In this document: positions 1 to 10,037 of the stretch, in pieces
How the letters are laid out: each line of letters begins with the position of its first letter
How positions within the stretch are numbered: the first letter of the stretch is position 1
Assembly (NCBI RefSeq): GCF_027912535.1
Contig: NZ_CP115465.1
Span: forward strand, 1,530,001 to 1,594,000
Reading direction: 5' to 3'
Source of the DNA: Brevundimonas sp. NIBR11
Lineage (GTDB): Bacteria; Pseudomonadota; Alphaproteobacteria; Caulobacterales; Caulobacteraceae
Length of the DNA: 64,000 bases
Program-made: the position numbers and the translations under genes
The notes under the pieces: generated by a model
The model's input: only the letters and a program-made list of their open reading frames with translations
Told to the model about the DNA's origin: nothing
The model's database searches: none

Positions 1-611
1 TTGGTCGCATGGTCCCCGATCCGTTCCAGGTTCTTGGCCATGAACAGCAGGTGGGTGCAGGCGCTGATCGTCCGCGGGTCGCCCATCATGTAGGTCAGGA
101 GTTCGCGGAACAGGGCGTTGTAGTGCTCGTCGACCTCGTCGTCAGAGGCCCAGACAGCCATGGCCCGGTCGATCTCTGAGGCGGTGTAGGCGTCCAGCAC
201 GTCGCGCAGGCGCATCGACACCAACTTGCCCATTCGCTCGATCGACCGCGTCAGGGGCTGCATCGGCTCGGTCTCGGCCAGCGACAGCGCCCGCTTGGCG
301 ATGTTCTTGGCCAAGTCGCCGGTGCGCTCCAGATCGGTGCCGAGCTTCATGGCGGCGAGCGTCTTGCGCAGGTCCGAGGCCACCGGCTGACGCAGGGCGA
401 TCAGGCGGATGGCCTTCTTCTCGATGTCGCGGTGCATGGCGTCGACCTTGGCGTCGCGTTCGACCACCGCCCGCGCCAGGGCGATGTCGCGTCGCGCCAC
501 CGACTCGACCGCATCCGCCACCTGAGCCTCGGCGAGACCGCCCATCCGGGCGACCTCGGCGGTCAGCTGATTCAGTTCGTCTCCGTAGGCTTTTACCGTG
601 TGCTGGTTCAT
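1..611 (-). CDS. phoU: Phosphate signalling protein PhoU (partial)
   Basis: PhoU links the Pst transporter to the PhoR/PhoB two-component system and dampens phosphate uptake; it is a cytoplasmic helical-bundle protein. The translation starts [13 protein letters not shown] and carries typical PhoU stretches such as GGLAEAQVADAVES, LRKTLAAMKLGTDLERTGDLAKNIAK and, near the window edge, AKNLERIGDHATN. The C-terminus lies beyond the left end of the window. The start overlaps the pstB stop by one base (TAATG), so the two are translationally coupled. A phoB gene would be expected just outside the window, by analogy with Caulobacter. Confidence 0.93.
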   Translation of the reverse strand, partial: MNQHTVKAYGDELNQLTAEVARMGGLAEAQVADAVESVARRDIALARAVVERDAKVDAMHRDIEKKAIRLIALRQPVASDLRKTLAAMKLGTDLERTGDLAKNIAKRALSLAETEPMQPLTRSIERMGKLVSMRLRDVLDAYTASEIDRAMAVWASDDEVDEHYNALFRELLTYMMGDPRTISACTHLLFMAKNLERIGDHAT

Positions 612-1486
612 TAGCCGAACCGTCCCGTGATGTAGTCCAGCGTGCGCCGCTCGCGGGGATTCGTGAAGATTTCCTCGGTGGCGCCGTGCTCGACCAGGCG
701 ACCGAGGTGGAAGAAGGCCGTGCGTTGCGAGACGCGGGCCGCCTGGGCCATCGAGTGGGTGACGATGACGATGCAATACTGCTCACGCAGCTCGTCGATG
801 AGTTCCTCGATCTTGGCGGTCGCGATGGGGTCCAGCGCCGAGCAGGGTTCGTCCATCAGGATGACTTCGGGGCGCACGGCGATGGCGCGGGCGATGACCA
901 ATCGCTGCTGCTGGCCGCCCGACAGGCCGGTGCCGGCCGAATGGAGACGGTCGGCGACCTCGTCCCACAGACCCGCCTTCTTCAGCGAGTTCTCGACGAT
1001 GCCGTCCAGCTCGGACTTCGAGGTGGTCAGGCCGTGGATTTTCGGGCCGTAGGCGACGTTCTCGTAGATGGTTTTCGGGAAAGGGTTCGGTTTCTGGAAC
1101 ACCATCCCGACCTGGGCGCGCAGCAGGACGGGATCGACGGTCCTGGCGTTGATATCCTGTTCGTCCAGCAGGATGCGGCCGGTGACCTTGGCGCCCTGGA
1201 TGGTGTCATTCATCCGGTTGATGGTGCGCAGGAAGGTCGACTTGCCGCAGCCCGAGGGGCCGATGAAGGCCGTGACCGTCTTGTCCGGGATGTCCAGCGA
1301 GACGTCGAACAGGGCCTGTTTCTCGCCGTAGAAGACCGAGACCTCGCGCGCGGCGATCTTGGTCGGACCGACGGGACCGGCCGGCTGCAGCGGCGGTGTC
1401 GGCACCGGGGCGTCGGCCGTCAGCACGATCTCGTCGCGCGAGCCGCCCTCGGCGCCGTCAGGACTGCGGAAGAAAGGGAGTTTCAT
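611..1486 (-). CDS. pstB: Phosphate ABC transporter ATP-binding protein PstB
   Basis: PstB is the ATPase of the high-affinity phosphate importer PstSCAB, bound to the inner face of the membrane. The Walker A motif GPSGCGKST is at residues 76-84, the ABC signature LSGGQQQR at 188-195 and Walker B VILMDEP at 208-214, followed by the switch region. The 291 residues include an N-terminal extension of about 40 residues compared with the 257-residue E. coli protein, rich in Pro and Ala and probably disordered. It sits 4 bp after pstA and overlaps phoU, as part of pstC-pstA-pstB-phoU. Confidence 0.96.
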   Translation of the reverse strand: MKLPFFRSPDGAEGGSRDEIVLTADAPVPTPPLQPAGPVGPTKIAAREVSVFYGEKQALFDVSLDIPDKTVTAFIGPSGCGKSTFLRTINRMNDTIQGAKVTGRILLDEQDINARTVDPVLLRAQVGMVFQKPNPFPKTIYENVAYGPKIHGLTTSKSELDGIVENSLKKAGLWDEVADRLHSAGTGLSGGQQQRLVIARAIAVRPEVILMDEPCSALDPIATAKIEELIDELREQYCIVIVTHSMAQAARVSQRTAFFHLGRLVEHGATEEIFTNPRERRTLDYITGRFG

Positions 1487-1490
1487 AGAC

Positions 1491-2804
1491 TTACCACCGA
1501 CGTTCGAAGCGACGACGCAGAAGGATCGCGGCGGCGTTCATGACGATCATGAAGGCGAGGAGAACCAGGATGGCCGCGGCCGTCCGCTCGTGGAAGGCGC
1601 GCTCCGAGGCGTTCTCCCAGATATAGACCAGGGACGGCAGGGCGCCGGCCGGTTCGTCGACTGCACCCGGAATGCCCGGCACGAAGCTGACCATGCCGAT
1701 CAGCAGAAGCGGCGCAGTCTCGCCGAGCGCATGGGCCATGGAGATGATGGTGCCCGTCATCACGCCGGGCATGGCCAGCGGCAGGACGTGGTGGAAGACC
1801 GTCTGGGTGCGGCTGGCGCCCATGGCCAGCGCCGCCTCGCGGATCGAGGGCGGGACGGCCTTCAGGGCCGAGCGGGTCGCGATGATGATGGTCGGCAGGG
1901 CCATCAGGGCCAGGACCAGACCGCCGACCAGGGGCGAGGATCGCGGCAGGTGCATCCAGTTGATGAACAAGGCCACGCCCAGGAGGCCGTAGACGATCGA
2001 CGGCACGGCCGCGAGGTTGTTGATGTTGACCTCGATAAGGTCGGTGATCCGGCCCTTCTTCGAGAACTCTTCCAGATAAACGGCCGCGCCGACGCCGAGC
2101 GGGATGGCGATGCAGGCCGTGACCAGCAGCATCAGCGCCGAACCGACCACCGCGCCCAGAACGCCCGCCAGTTCCGGCTCGGTCGAATCGCCGTTGGTGA
2201 AGAGCTGGGTGTTGAAGCTCGTCGAGACGTGGCCTTCGCGCTTCAGCTCGTCCAGCCAGGCCATCTGCTGGTCCGAGACGCGACGCTGGTCGGCGGCGGT
2301 CTCACGCGTGACCTCGCCCTTGTAGTAGAGGTCCGCTTCGTCCGAGACCGGGGCGGTGATGGTGACCGTCTTGCCGATCAGCGACGGATCGTTGCGGATC
2401 AGATCGGCGGCGCGGAACTTCAGCTCCGACGAGAGGAGCTGGCGATAGGCCGTGGCCTTCGTGCCCTGTTCGTCGTCTGTCTCGCCCAGGCGCGTCAGCT
2501 GCTGCTGGGCGACCATCTGCTGGAAGTTGGTGCCTTGCGGATAGGCGCGGTCGATGCGGGCCGGGTCCATGTAGACCGAGACCGTCATCTGGTTGGAGTA
2601 GAAGGCGGTGTGGCCCTGTTCGATGATACGGCCGAGCAGGAGCAACAGGAAGCCGACGGCCACCGCGACGGCCAGGACGCCGTACAGTTTGAAACGGGTT
2701 TCGCGGGCATAGCGGGCCTTCAGACCCTTCTGCAGCCGGGCGGCGCGTGCGGGGTCTTCGGCGGCCAGACGGGCCCACATCTTGTCGGCGCCGGTGTCAG
2801 TCAT
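1491..2804 (-). CDS. pstA: Phosphate ABC transporter permease PstA
   Basis: PstA is one of the two membrane channel subunits of the phosphate importer. At about 437 residues it is much longer than E. coli PstA (296). The extra part is an N-terminal segment with one membrane span (about residues 37-57) and a long periplasmic loop, the arrangement known as DUF3333 in alphaproteobacterial PstA. The C-terminal half has the permease spans and the EAA-type loop ([21 protein letters not shown]). I prefer the ATG at 2804, which overlaps the pstC end by 8 bp; an in-frame GTG at 2813 is the alternative. Confidence 0.94.
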   Translation of the reverse strand: MTDTGADKMWARLAAEDPARAARLQKGLKARYARETRFKLYGVLAVAVAVGFLLLLLGRIIEQGHTAFYSNQMTVSVYMDPARIDRAYPQGTNFQQMVAQQQLTRLGETDDEQGTKATAYRQLLSSELKFRAADLIRNDPSLIGKTVTITAPVSDEADLYYKGEVTRETAADQRRVSDQQMAWLDELKREGHVSTSFNTQLFTNGDSTEPELAGVLGAVVGSALMLLVTACIAIPLGVGAAVYLEEFSKKGRITDLIEVNINNLAAVPSIVYGLLGVALFINWMHLPRSSPLVGGLVLALMALPTIIIATRSALKAVPPSIREAALAMGASRTQTVFHHVLPLAMPGVMTGTIISMAHALGETAPLLLIGMVSFVPGIPGAVDEPAGALPSLVYIWENASERAFHERTAAAILVLLAFMIVMNAAAILLRRRFERRW

Positions 2805-4239
2805 ACTGTTCACGATAGGTCTGAACGATCCGCTGGGCGACGATGTTGAGCAGCAGCGTCACCAGGAACAGGGTCAGGCCCAGACCAAAGGCGGCGAGCG
2901 TCTTCGGGCTGTCGAACTCCTGGTCGCCCGTCAGCAGGGTGACGATCTGGACGGTGACCGTGGTCACGGTGTCGAGCGGGTTTAGGGTCAGGTTGGCGGC
3001 CAGACCCGCGGCCATGGTGACGATCATGGTCTCGCCGATGGCCCGCGACATGGCCAGCAGAAGGGCGCCGGCGATGCCCGGCAGGGCGGCGGGCAGAAGC
3101 ACCCGTTTCACCGTCTCGGACTTGGTCGCGCCCATGGCGTAGGAACCGTCCCGCAACGACTGGGGCACGGCGTTGATGATGTCGTCGGATAGGGAGCTGA
3201 CGAACGGGATCAGCATGATGCCCATCACGGCGCCGGCCACCAGGGCCATCTGGTTCTGGACCAGCAGCAGGTACTGGCCCATGCCGTCCAGCGGTCCGCC
3301 GACCAGCATGGCGCCGATGCCGTTGAAGAACTCGCGGAAGGCCGGGCCCACCGTGAGTGCGGCGAAGAAGCCGTAGACCACGGTCGGGACGCCGGCAAGG
3401 ATCTCCAGCACCGGCTTGACGACGCCGCGCGACACCGCGCTGGCGTACTCCGACAGATAGATGGCCGAGAACAGGCCGACCGGCGCGGCCACCACCATGG
3501 CGATCAGCATGATCAGGAAGGTGCCGGCGAACAGGGGCACGGCCCCGAACGCGCCCGACGACCCGACCTGATCGGCGCGAATGGCGATCTGGGGGCTCCA
3601 CTGCGTCCCGAACAGGAAGTCGGTGACCGGCACGGCTTGGAAGAAACGAAGACTGTCCCACAACAGTGAGAAGACGATGCCGACGGTCGTCAGGATGGCC
3701 ACCGCCGAACAGGCGAACAGCAGTCCGCCGATCCAGCCCTCGACCCGGTTGCGGGCGCGCAGGCTCGGACGAATCTGGCTGAAGGCGAACAGACCGCCCA
3801 TGGCCGCCGCCAGGATCGCGGCCAGAACGCCGCCCCAGGTCAGGGTCTGGTGCACGCGGTGCGACCGCGCGGCCTCGGCGTTCAGGACCTCGCCCAGTTC
3901 GCCGTGCCAGACCTGGAAGGCGCGCTGGCCCTCGCCGGTCAGGCGGGCATCGTTGAAGAAAGCCTCGCGGCGGAAGGGCTCGAGGTCCTGGACGATCTGC
4001 GGCGCGTCGGCGGCGAGAAGGTTGTGCGCCACTGGGCCGGAAAAGACCCCGGCGATGATGGTGACCACCAGTGCTGGAACGGCGACCCAGATCAGGGCGT
4101 AGTAGCCATGCTGCTGCGGGCGCGAGTGAGCCTTCTCACCGCCAGCGAGGGCTGCGGCGCGGCGTTGCGCCGCCCCGCGCCCGGCCAGATAGGCGAGCAC
4201 GGCCAGCACCGCGATCAATGGAAGGACTAGCCAGATCAT
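2797..4239 (-). CDS. pstC: Phosphate ABC transporter permease PstC
   Basis: PstC is the second membrane channel subunit of the phosphate importer. The protein (480 residues from the ATG at 4239) has a hydrophobic N-terminus, an extended periplasmic region with DAPQIVQDLEPFRREAFF, and then the canonical permease with the loop LRDGSYAMGATKSETVKRVLLP. It is longer than E. coli PstC (319), matching the long DUF3333-type PstA next to it. A GTG at 4257 is an alternative start. A Pho box lies about 90 bp upstream of the ATG, so PhoB control is likely. No pstS is present nearby; the binding protein must be encoded elsewhere. Confidence 0.94.
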   Translation of the reverse strand: MIWLVLPLIAVLAVLAYLAGRGAAQRRAAALAGGEKAHSRPQQHGYYALIWVAVPALVVTIIAGVFSGPVAHNLLAADAPQIVQDLEPFRREAFFNDARLTGEGQRAFQVWHGELGEVLNAEAARSHRVHQTLTWGGVLAAILAAAMGGLFAFSQIRPSLRARNRVEGWIGGLLFACSAVAILTTVGIVFSLLWDSLRFFQAVPVTDFLFGTQWSPQIAIRADQVGSSGAFGAVPLFAGTFLIMLIAMVVAAPVGLFSAIYLSEYASAVSRGVVKPVLEILAGVPTVVYGFFAALTVGPAFREFFNGIGAMLVGGPLDGMGQYLLLVQNQMALVAGAVMGIMLIPFVSSLSDDIINAVPQSLRDGSYAMGATKSETVKRVLLPAALPGIAGALLLAMSRAIGETMIVTMAAGLAANLTLNPLDTVTTVTVQIVTLLTGDQEFDSPKTLAAFGLGLTLFLVTLLLNIVAQRIVQTYREQYD

Positions 4240-4330
4240 CAGGCCCCGGGAGCGCACGCGAAGAATCGGAACGTGCGCGGAAGTCCGGCCTGTCCCGGCG
4301 CGATAACTGCCCTCGGATGGTCAGCGGATT

Positions 4331-4348
4331 AGGACGGTTCCATGACAG
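4331..4348 (-). promoter_or_regulatory. Pho box (predicted PhoB site) upstream of pstC
   Basis: Read on the minus strand this is CTGTCATGGAACCGTCCT. The first half-site matches the PhoB consensus CTGTCAT at 7 of 7 bases, then comes a 4-bp spacer, and the second half-site CCGTCCT matches at 5 of 7. It lies in the 146-bp gap between phoR and pstC, 92 bp before the pstC ATG and pointing toward it. PhoB binds such direct repeats to activate pst genes under phosphate limitation. The call rests on motif match and position. Confidence 0.8.
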
Positions 4349-4385
4349 TTCTGCAACGCCGTAGGCGATCGGCGTTCCGGAGGCG

Positions 4386-5789
4386 TCAGGCGGCCTCCGC
4401 CGGGTTCGCAGAACCGGTGGCCAGCGGCAGATAGACGCTGAACAGCGAGCCTTCTCCGGGCGCGCTCTCGACCATCAGGCCGCCCCTGTGACGGTTGACG
4501 ATGTGTTTGACGATGGCCAAGCCCAGACCGGTGCCTGGGCGTTCGCCACCGCTCTTCTGGCCCTCGACGCGATAAAATCGCTCTGTGAGACGCGGCAGAT
4601 GCTCGCGCGCCATGCCCGGCCCATGGTCGCGCACCGTGATCAAGACATAACGGGCCCCAGCCTCGCGGTCGGGCGTCAGCAGCGACAGGCGCGTCGCCCC
4701 CGGCATGCGCGCGCCGGCCGCCGCCTCGACATCCAGCCCGTGGCGGATCTCCAAATCGACGGTCCCGCCCACAGGCGAGTATTTGATCGCATTGTCCGTC
4801 AGGTTCTGGATCACCTGAACGATCTCGTCGCGGTCGCCGATGATCTTCGCCTCCCCCGGCTGGGCGGTCAGGACGACAGTGACGCCCTTCTCTTGGGACA
4901 GTACGCTGACCGCATCGACGACATCGGAGGCCGCGCGTGGCAGATCGACCTTGCCCGACGGTGGGATGTGCTCATTCAGCTCGATCCGGCTCAATGAAAG
5001 CAGGTCGGCGACGAGACGCCCCATCCGGTCGGCCTGGGCGGCCATGATGTCGAGGAATTTGTCGCGCGCCTTCGGGTCGTCCTTGGCGTGACCCTTCAAG
5101 GTCTCGATGAAGCCGCTGAGCGAGGCCAGAGGGGTGCGTAGCTCATGGCTGGCGTTGGCCAGGAAGTCGACGCGCATCATCTCCATGCGGCGCACATCGG
5201 TCTCATCGCGAAGGCCCAGGATCGCCATCGAAGCCCCACCCGGCGACGGCAGAGGTCGGACCCAGGCTTTCCAGTGCCGGGTGCGGGCCCCGGCGGCGTT
5301 GTAGTCGCTGGTCCGGCTGACGCCGCCGAACAGGGCTTCGTCCACCGCTTCCAGCACGTTCGGATCGCGCATGGCCGAGACCAGCAGGGCCCCTTCCCTC
5401 TGGATGCGCAGCAGGTCGCGGGCCGCACGGTTGGCCAGGACGATGCGACGGCCGGCGATGTCGTCGGCCTCGCCGCCGCTGACGATCAGGACCGGGTCGT
5501 CCAACGCCTCGAACACGCTGTCCAGAAGGCTGGCGTCTTCCGGCGCGGTCGGGCCGGCGCGGGCGACCACGGCGGACGTCGGGTCCTCGATCCTTCGCCG
5601 ACTTCGCAGCCCCATCAGGGTCATGAAGCCGATGACCGCCGCCCCGGCCAATAGCCAGGGCGCGGCGTCGGGGCGAGCCGAAGCCAGAACCAGCATGATG
5701 ATGACGGCTACGCCGCCGGTGGCGCCGTTGGTCCAGAGTCGGGAAGAGGCCAGCGGAGCGACGGGAGACGGAGATTCGTCGAACGGCAT
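4386..5789 (-). CDS. phoR: Phosphate regulon sensor histidine kinase PhoR
   Basis: PhoR is the membrane-bound kinase that phosphorylates PhoB when phosphate is scarce. There are two hydrophobic segments near residues 24-37 and 43-60 with almost no periplasmic loop, as usual for PhoR. A PAS-like region follows at about 88-200, then the HisKA motif NASHELRTPL with the phosphorylatable His at 215, and an HATPase domain with DNAIKYSP, DHGPGM and GTGLGLAIV. At 467 residues it has normal length. It lies upstream of pstC but is separated by a gap holding a Pho box, so the pst genes can be transcribed independently. Confidence 0.93.
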   Translation of the reverse strand: MPFDESPSPVAPLASSRLWTNGATGGVAVIIMLVLASARPDAAPWLLAGAAVIGFMTLMGLRSRRRIEDPTSAVVARAGPTAPEDASLLDSVFEALDDPVLIVSGGEADDIAGRRIVLANRAARDLLRIQREGALLVSAMRDPNVLEAVDEALFGGVSRTSDYNAAGARTRHWKAWVRPLPSPGGASMAILGLRDETDVRRMEMMRVDFLANASHELRTPLASLSGFIETLKGHAKDDPKARDKFLDIMAAQADRMGRLVADLLSLSRIELNEHIPPSGKVDLPRAASDVVDAVSVLSQEKGVTVVLTAQPGEAKIIGDRDEIVQVIQNLTDNAIKYSPVGGTVDLEIRHGLDVEAAAGARMPGATRLSLLTPDREAGARYVLITVRDHGPGMAREHLPRLTERFYRVEGQKSGGERPGTGLGLAIVKHIVNRHRGGLMVESAPGEGSLFSVYLPLATGSANPAEAA

Positions 5790-5920
5790 GGTGTCGTCGC
5801 GCTCCTGACGACGCGCGGCCCCTCCGACGTCTTCGCCTTTTCCTAAAACGAGACCTGCCAGAAAGGCGAGCGGATTCCGGCCGGACAGACGCGAGCGGGT
5901 ATAGACCTGTTTTTTTACCT

Positions 5921-8254
5921 ATGCCGTTCAAGGTGATGTCGAATACCGAGGAAGACACGCGTTTGAACTGGATCCTGAACTGCCTGGTGGTCCAGCACGA
6001 CTGGCGCCTCACGCTTCTTGCGGCGGCCGTCTGCGTGGTCGGGCTGGCCACCTGCATCACATTGATCGGCATGGCCCGACATAGCCCTGCACGCATGCGT
6101 ACGGTTTATGGCGCCGCTGCCGGAGTCGTCGGCGGTCTCGCGGTTTGGGCCACCCATTTCCTAGCCATGCTCGGCTACCGGTCGGGCGCCCTGATCAAGT
6201 ACGCGGTCGGCGAAACTCTGCTGTCGTTGGGGATTGTGGTCGTCGGCTTGGTGCTGGGCGTCGGCGTGGCCCTGATTGGGGGATCGCGCCTGACGCGCAG
6301 CCTCGTGGCCGCCATGGCGGCGACGAGTGTGGCCGCGATGCATTTCGTCGGCATGGCGGCCATGCGGATCGAGGGCGGCGTGATCGCCTGGAATCTGACG
6401 GGCGCGGCGACAGCGGTGGGCCTGAGCCTGCTGCTCGCCCTTTGCACCGCCGTCTGGGTCAAGCGCGACGGCTGGTGGCGCATCCCCGCCAATACGACGT
6501 TCGCGGTCCTCAGCGTCGTCACCCTGCACTTCGGCAGCATGGCCGCGATGGCGATAGCGCCCGATCCTTCGTCGGTCCTGTCGGCCAGCCTGATTTCCGA
6601 ATCCGGCCTGCTGCTGTGGGTTGTCGGCGGAGCCACCCTGGTGGTCCTGGTCGCCTCCGTCGTGACGGGTCTGGGGGTGTGGGGACGGACGTCGGCGCTC
6701 AGCCATCTGCGCGAGGCCATCGACACCATGCCGGACGGTCTGGGTTTCTATGACGCCGAAGACCGGCTGCTGATCTGGAACGCCCGCTATGCCGAGGTGA
6801 ACCCCGAAGTGGCTCCCGCCTTGGCGGTGGGCGTGCGCTTCCGCGACATGCTGAAGCTAGGTCTCGATCAAGGCCTTTATGCCGATGCGATCGGTCGTGA
6901 GGAGGACTGGCTCGCCGAGCGGATGGCTGCGCGTCGCCACCTGTCCAACACGATGGAGCAGCATATCGTCGGCGACCGCTGGCTGCGCGTGCAGGACCGT
7001 CGCACGTCAAATGGCGGCATCGTCACGGTCGTCAACGATATCACGGACTTGAAGCGCGATGCTGTCTCACTGGCTGAAGCGCGGGACGCTGCGGAAGCCG
7101 CGAACCGGGCGAAGTCCGAGTTTCTGGCGAACATGAGCCACGAGATCCGGACGCCGCTGAACGGGGTCATCGGCTTGACCCAGGCCCTGGCGCGTACGCC
7201 GCTAGACGCCGATCAGCGCGAGATGCTGGACCTGATCCAGTCGTCAGGGCACACGCTCCAGACCCTCCTCAGCGATATTCTGGACCTGGCGCGCGTCGAA
7301 TCCGGCCGGCTGGAGATCGCCGACGAAATTTTCGACCTGGCCCGTGCGGTCAGCGATGCGGCCCAGTTGTATCGCGAACCGGCCGCGGCCAAGGGGCTGC
7401 AGTTCTTTGTCGAAATCGAGCCCGAGGCGTCCGTATGGGCGCGCGGCGACGTGGTGCGCGTCAAGCAGATCCTGACCAATCTGGTCTCCAACGCCGTCAA
7501 GTTCACGACCACCGGCTTCGTCAGTCTGACGGCCTGCGTCGGCAAGGATCGTCACGGCGCGCCGATCATGCGTTTCACCGTCGAGGACACGGGCGTGGGC
7601 TTCGACGCCGCTGCCAAGGCGCGGCTGTTCACCCGCTTCGAACAGGCCGACGGCACCATCACGCGTCGTTTCGGCGGCACCGGCCTGGGCCTCGCCATCT
7701 GCCGTCAGCTGGCGGACATGATGGGCGGCGAGCTGGATTGCGAGAGCGAGCCCGGCGGCGGCTCGGCTTTCATCCTGACCCTGCCTCTCGTCGTGGCCGA
7801 AGCCCCGACCGCCGCGGCGCCCGTTGCTGGGGAGGCTCACGATCCGTTGGATCAACGCCTGCGCGTGCTGGTGGCCGACGATCATCCGACCAATCGCAAG
7901 GTGGTCGAGCTGATCCTGTCGCAAGCGCCCGTCGACCTGGTTCAGGCCGAGAACGGCGCCGAGGCGCTGGAAGCCTGCCGGGCCCAAAGCTTCGACATGA
8001 TCCTGATGGACATGCAGATGCCGGTCATGGACGGGCTGACGGCGGTGCGGGAAATCCGCCTGAACGAGTTGGCCATGGGTCGAACCCGCGCGCCGATCGT
8101 CATGCTTACGGCCAACGCCCTGCCCGACCACGTCGCCCAGGCCCGGGCCGCCGGCGCGGACCGCCACCTGGCCAAACCGTTCGACGCGGCGGAGTTGCTG
8201 GCGGTGGTCGCCGAGCTCGGCGGTGAGAATCAGCAAAAGGCCGCAGCGGCGTGA
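5921..8254 (+). CDS. MHYT-domain hybrid sensor histidine kinase/response regulator
   Basis: This is a 777-residue membrane kinase. The N-terminal 240 residues hold about seven hydrophobic spans with repeated His-containing motifs ([28 protein letters not shown]), the pattern of the MHYT sensor domain, proposed to bind a metal or sense a gas. A PAS-like domain follows ([18 protein letters not shown]), then HisKA with His407 in [11 protein letters not shown], an HATPase ([10 protein letters not shown]) and a C-terminal receiver with Asp697 in [11 protein letters not shown]. Input signal and output partner are unknown. It is divergent from phoR across 131 bp. An in-frame ATG at 5936 is an alternative start; neither has a well-spaced Shine-Dalgarno. 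Confidence 0.88.
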   Translation: MPFKVMSNTEEDTRLNWILNCLVVQHDWRLTLLAAAVCVVGLATCITLIGMARHSPARMRTVYGAAAGVVGGLAVWATHFLAMLGYRSGALIKYAVGETLLSLGIVVVGLVLGVGVALIGGSRLTRSLVAAMAATSVAAMHFVGMAAMRIEGGVIAWNLTGAATAVGLSLLLALCTAVWVKRDGWWRIPANTTFAVLSVVTLHFGSMAAMAIAPDPSSVLSASLISESGLLLWVVGGATLVVLVASVVTGLGVWGRTSALSHLREAIDTMPDGLGFYDAEDRLLIWNARYAEVNPEVAPALAVGVRFRDMLKLGLDQGLYADAIGREEDWLAERMAARRHLSNTMEQHIVGDRWLRVQDRRTSNGGIVTVVNDITDLKRDAVSLAEARDAAEAANRAKSEFLANMSHEIRTPLNGVIGLTQALARTPLDADQREMLDLIQSSGHTLQTLLSDILDLARVESGRLEIADEIFDLARAVSDAAQLYREPAAAKGLQFFVEIEPEASVWARGDVVRVKQILTNLVSNAVKFTTTGFVSLTACVGKDRHGAPIMRFTVEDTGVGFDAAAKARLFTRFEQADGTITRRFGGTGLGLAICRQLADMMGGELDCESEPGGGSAFILTLPLVVAEAPTAAAPVAGEAHDPLDQRLRVLVADDHPTNRKVVELILSQAPVDLVQAENGAEALEACRAQSFDMILMDMQMPVMDGLTAVREIRLNELAMGRTRAPIVMLTANALPDHVAQARAAGADRHLAKPFDAAELLAVVAELGGENQQKAAAA

Positions 8255-8315
8255 ACTGCAAAATCTCGGCGACTTGAACGGCCGACGCCGCCAATTTTGG
8301 CGGTCCAAAACGGCA

Positions 8316-8355
8316 AAGGCCGCCGACACCGCGAAGCGTCGGCGGCCTTCTTCTT
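8316..8355. terminator. Bidirectional terminator hairpin
   Basis: A perfect 12-bp stem pairs 8316-8327 (AAGGCCGCCGAC) with 8338-8349, with a 10-base loop. It is followed by CTTCTT on the plus strand and by TTTGCCG when read on the minus strand. It sits between the convergent ends of the MHYT kinase gene and the small gene downstream of aceA, and can serve both. Confidence 0.75.
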
Positions 8356-8362
8356 GGCCGGT

Positions 8363-8581
8363 CTACTCGTAGCCGTGGGCGGCTTCGTTGATCACCTGCG
8401 AGGGCATTTGCGAGAAGTCGACTGAGGTTGGAGCCGAGGCCGTGGCCAGCTTGGTCTGGAAGGTCTTGATGACGTGCTCCAGACGGCGGCGGACCTCACG
8501 TTCGGCCTCGGTGCCCTGATCGAGCGACAGGGGGGCCAAGCAGAAGTCGATGATGGCCTGGGGGCGGGTCAGCGGTTCCAT
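8363..8581 (-). CDS. Small conserved-looking protein downstream of aceA
   Basis: This gene encodes 72 residues (MEPLTRPQAIIDFCLAPLSL...). I do not recognise a named family. It has a strong Shine-Dalgarno (AGAAGGAGA) at the right distance before its ATG, starts 18 bp after the aceA stop and ends at a terminator hairpin, so it is almost certainly co-transcribed with isocitrate lyase. It has no membrane span or signal peptide and is likely a soluble helical protein with a charged middle (EAEREVRRRLEHVIKTFQ). A role linked to acetate or glyoxylate metabolism is only an inference from position. Confidence 0.75.
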   Translation of the reverse strand: MEPLTRPQAIIDFCLAPLSLDQGTEAEREVRRRLEHVIKTFQTKLATASAPTSVDFSQMPSQVINEAAHGYE

Positions 8582-8599
8582 ATGCGTGTCTCCTTCTGA

Positions 8600-9880
8600 T
8601 TATTCGGCTGCGACGAACTGCGCGGTTTCGGTGGATTCCTTCATGGCGGTCGTCGAGGACTGCCCGTTGGAAATGACGGTGGCGACCTGGTCGAAATAGC
8701 CGGTGCCGACCTCGCGCTGGTGGCGCGTGGCGGTGTAGCCGATGGCCTCGTTCGAGAACTCGCGCTGTTGCAGCTCCGAGTAGGCCGCCATGCCGCGGTC
8801 GCGATAGCCGTCCGCCAGCTCGAACATCGAGTTGTTCAGCGCGTGGAAGCCAGCCAGGGTCACGAACTGGAACTTGTAGCCCATGGCCCCGAGCTCGCGC
8901 TGAAACTTGGCGATGGTCTCCTTGTCCAGCTTGGCTTCCCAGTTGAACGAGGGCGAGCAGTTGTAGGCCATCAGCTTGCCGGGGTGCTCCTTCTGGATCG
9001 CCTCGGCGAACTTCTTGGCGTCGTCCAGGTCGGGATGCGAGGTCTCCCACCACAAGAGGTCGGCGATGTTCGCATAGGACAGGCCGCGCGCGATGCAGTG
9101 GTCCAGACCCGTTCCCGGCTTCAGGCGGAAGAAGCCTTCCGGCGTCCGGTTGTCGCGGTCGATGAAGGGCTGGTCCCGCTCGTCGATGTCGGAGGTGATC
9201 AGCTGCGCGCTCTCGGCGTCGGTGCGGGCGACCGTGACGGTCGGGGTGCCCATGACGTCGGCGGCCAGACGGGCGGCGATCAGGTTTCTTTCGTGGGCTT
9301 GCGTCGGGATCAGGACCTTGCCGCCCAGGTGGCCGCACTTCTTCTCCGACGCCAGCTGGTCCTCGAAGTGGACGCCCGCAGCGCCCGCCTCGATGAAGGC
9401 CTTCATGATCTCGAACGAGTTCAGCGGCCCGCCGAAACCGGCCTCGGCGTCGGCGACGATGGGGGCGTACCAGTCGCGCTTGGCGCCGCCCTCGGCATGC
9501 TCGATCTGGTCGGCGCGCTGCAGGGTGCGGTTGATGCGGCGGCACAGCTCCGGCGCGGCGTTGGCCGGGTATAGCGACTGGTCCGGGTACATGGCGCCGG
9601 CCGTGTTGGCGTCAGCGGCCACCTGCCAGCCCGACAGATAGATGGCCTTCAGGCCCGCGCGGACCATCTGCATGGCCTGGTTGCCGGTGACGGCCCCCAG
9701 CGCATTGATGAAGGGCTCGGTGTGCAGCAACTCCCAAAGACGGTTCGCGCCGCGCTCGGCCAGGGTGTGGGTGACCGGCACCGAACCGCGCAGACGCAGG
9801 ACGTCCTCCGGCGTGTACGGACGCTCGATGCCGTCGAAGCGGCCTGCGGGCGAAGGGACGAGATCGGCGAAGGTGGTCAT
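8600..9880 (-). CDS. aceA: Isocitrate lyase
   Basis: Isocitrate lyase cleaves isocitrate to succinate and glyoxylate, the first step of the glyoxylate shunt used for growth on acetate and fatty acids. The 426-residue length matches the E. coli enzyme (434). The catalytic signature KKCGHLGGK is present with the active-site Cys at 182, and the region with [20 protein letters not shown] is typical. Malate synthase is not in this window. The gene diverges from a ScfR-type regulator, and the 157-bp gap between them holds two repeated operator-like sequences, so acyl-CoA-responsive control is plausible. Confidence 0.97.
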   Translation of the reverse strand: MTTFADLVPSPAGRFDGIERPYTPEDVLRLRGSVPVTHTLAERGANRLWELLHTEPFINALGAVTGNQAMQMVRAGLKAIYLSGWQVAADANTAGAMYPDQSLYPANAAPELCRRINRTLQRADQIEHAEGGAKRDWYAPIVADAEAGFGGPLNSFEIMKAFIEAGAAGVHFEDQLASEKKCGHLGGKVLIPTQAHERNLIAARLAADVMGTPTVTVARTDAESAQLITSDIDERDQPFIDRDNRTPEGFFRLKPGTGLDHCIARGLSYANIADLLWWETSHPDLDDAKKFAEAIQKEHPGKLMAYNCSPSFNWEAKLDKETIAKFQRELGAMGYKFQFVTLAGFHALNNSMFELADGYRDRGMAAYSELQQREFSNEAIGYTATRHQREVGTGYFDQVATVISNGQSSTTAMKESTETAQFVAAE

Positions 9881-9984
9881 GGCGCTTTGCTCACGGTCTG
9901 GATCAACGCGAACGTCGCGTCGGTCAGGACAGAGAACACGCCACTGTCATTTCTGATACATCTCGGACCGCCAGCATCGTGTCA

Positions 9985-10030
9985 TTAAGTCACAACGTGA
10001 CATTGCACCTTAAGTCATGATGTGACATCG
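9985..10030. promoter_or_regulatory. Twin operator-like repeats between aceA and the ScfR-type regulator
   Basis: Two 21-bp direct repeats, TTAAGTCACAACGTGACATTG at 9985 onward and TTAAGTCATGATGTGACATCG at 10010 onward, agree at 17 of 21 positions with a 25-bp period. Each contains an inverted repeat: GTCAC-AAC-GTGAC at 9989-10001 (perfect) and GTCAT-GAT-GTGAC at 10014-10026. The second ends 7 bp before the regulator ATG. The most likely reading is an autoregulatory operator that also controls aceA. The sequence does not match the TTTGCAAA-type motifs reported for RamB and PccR. Confidence 0.7.
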
Positions 10031-10037
10031 TTCGCCG

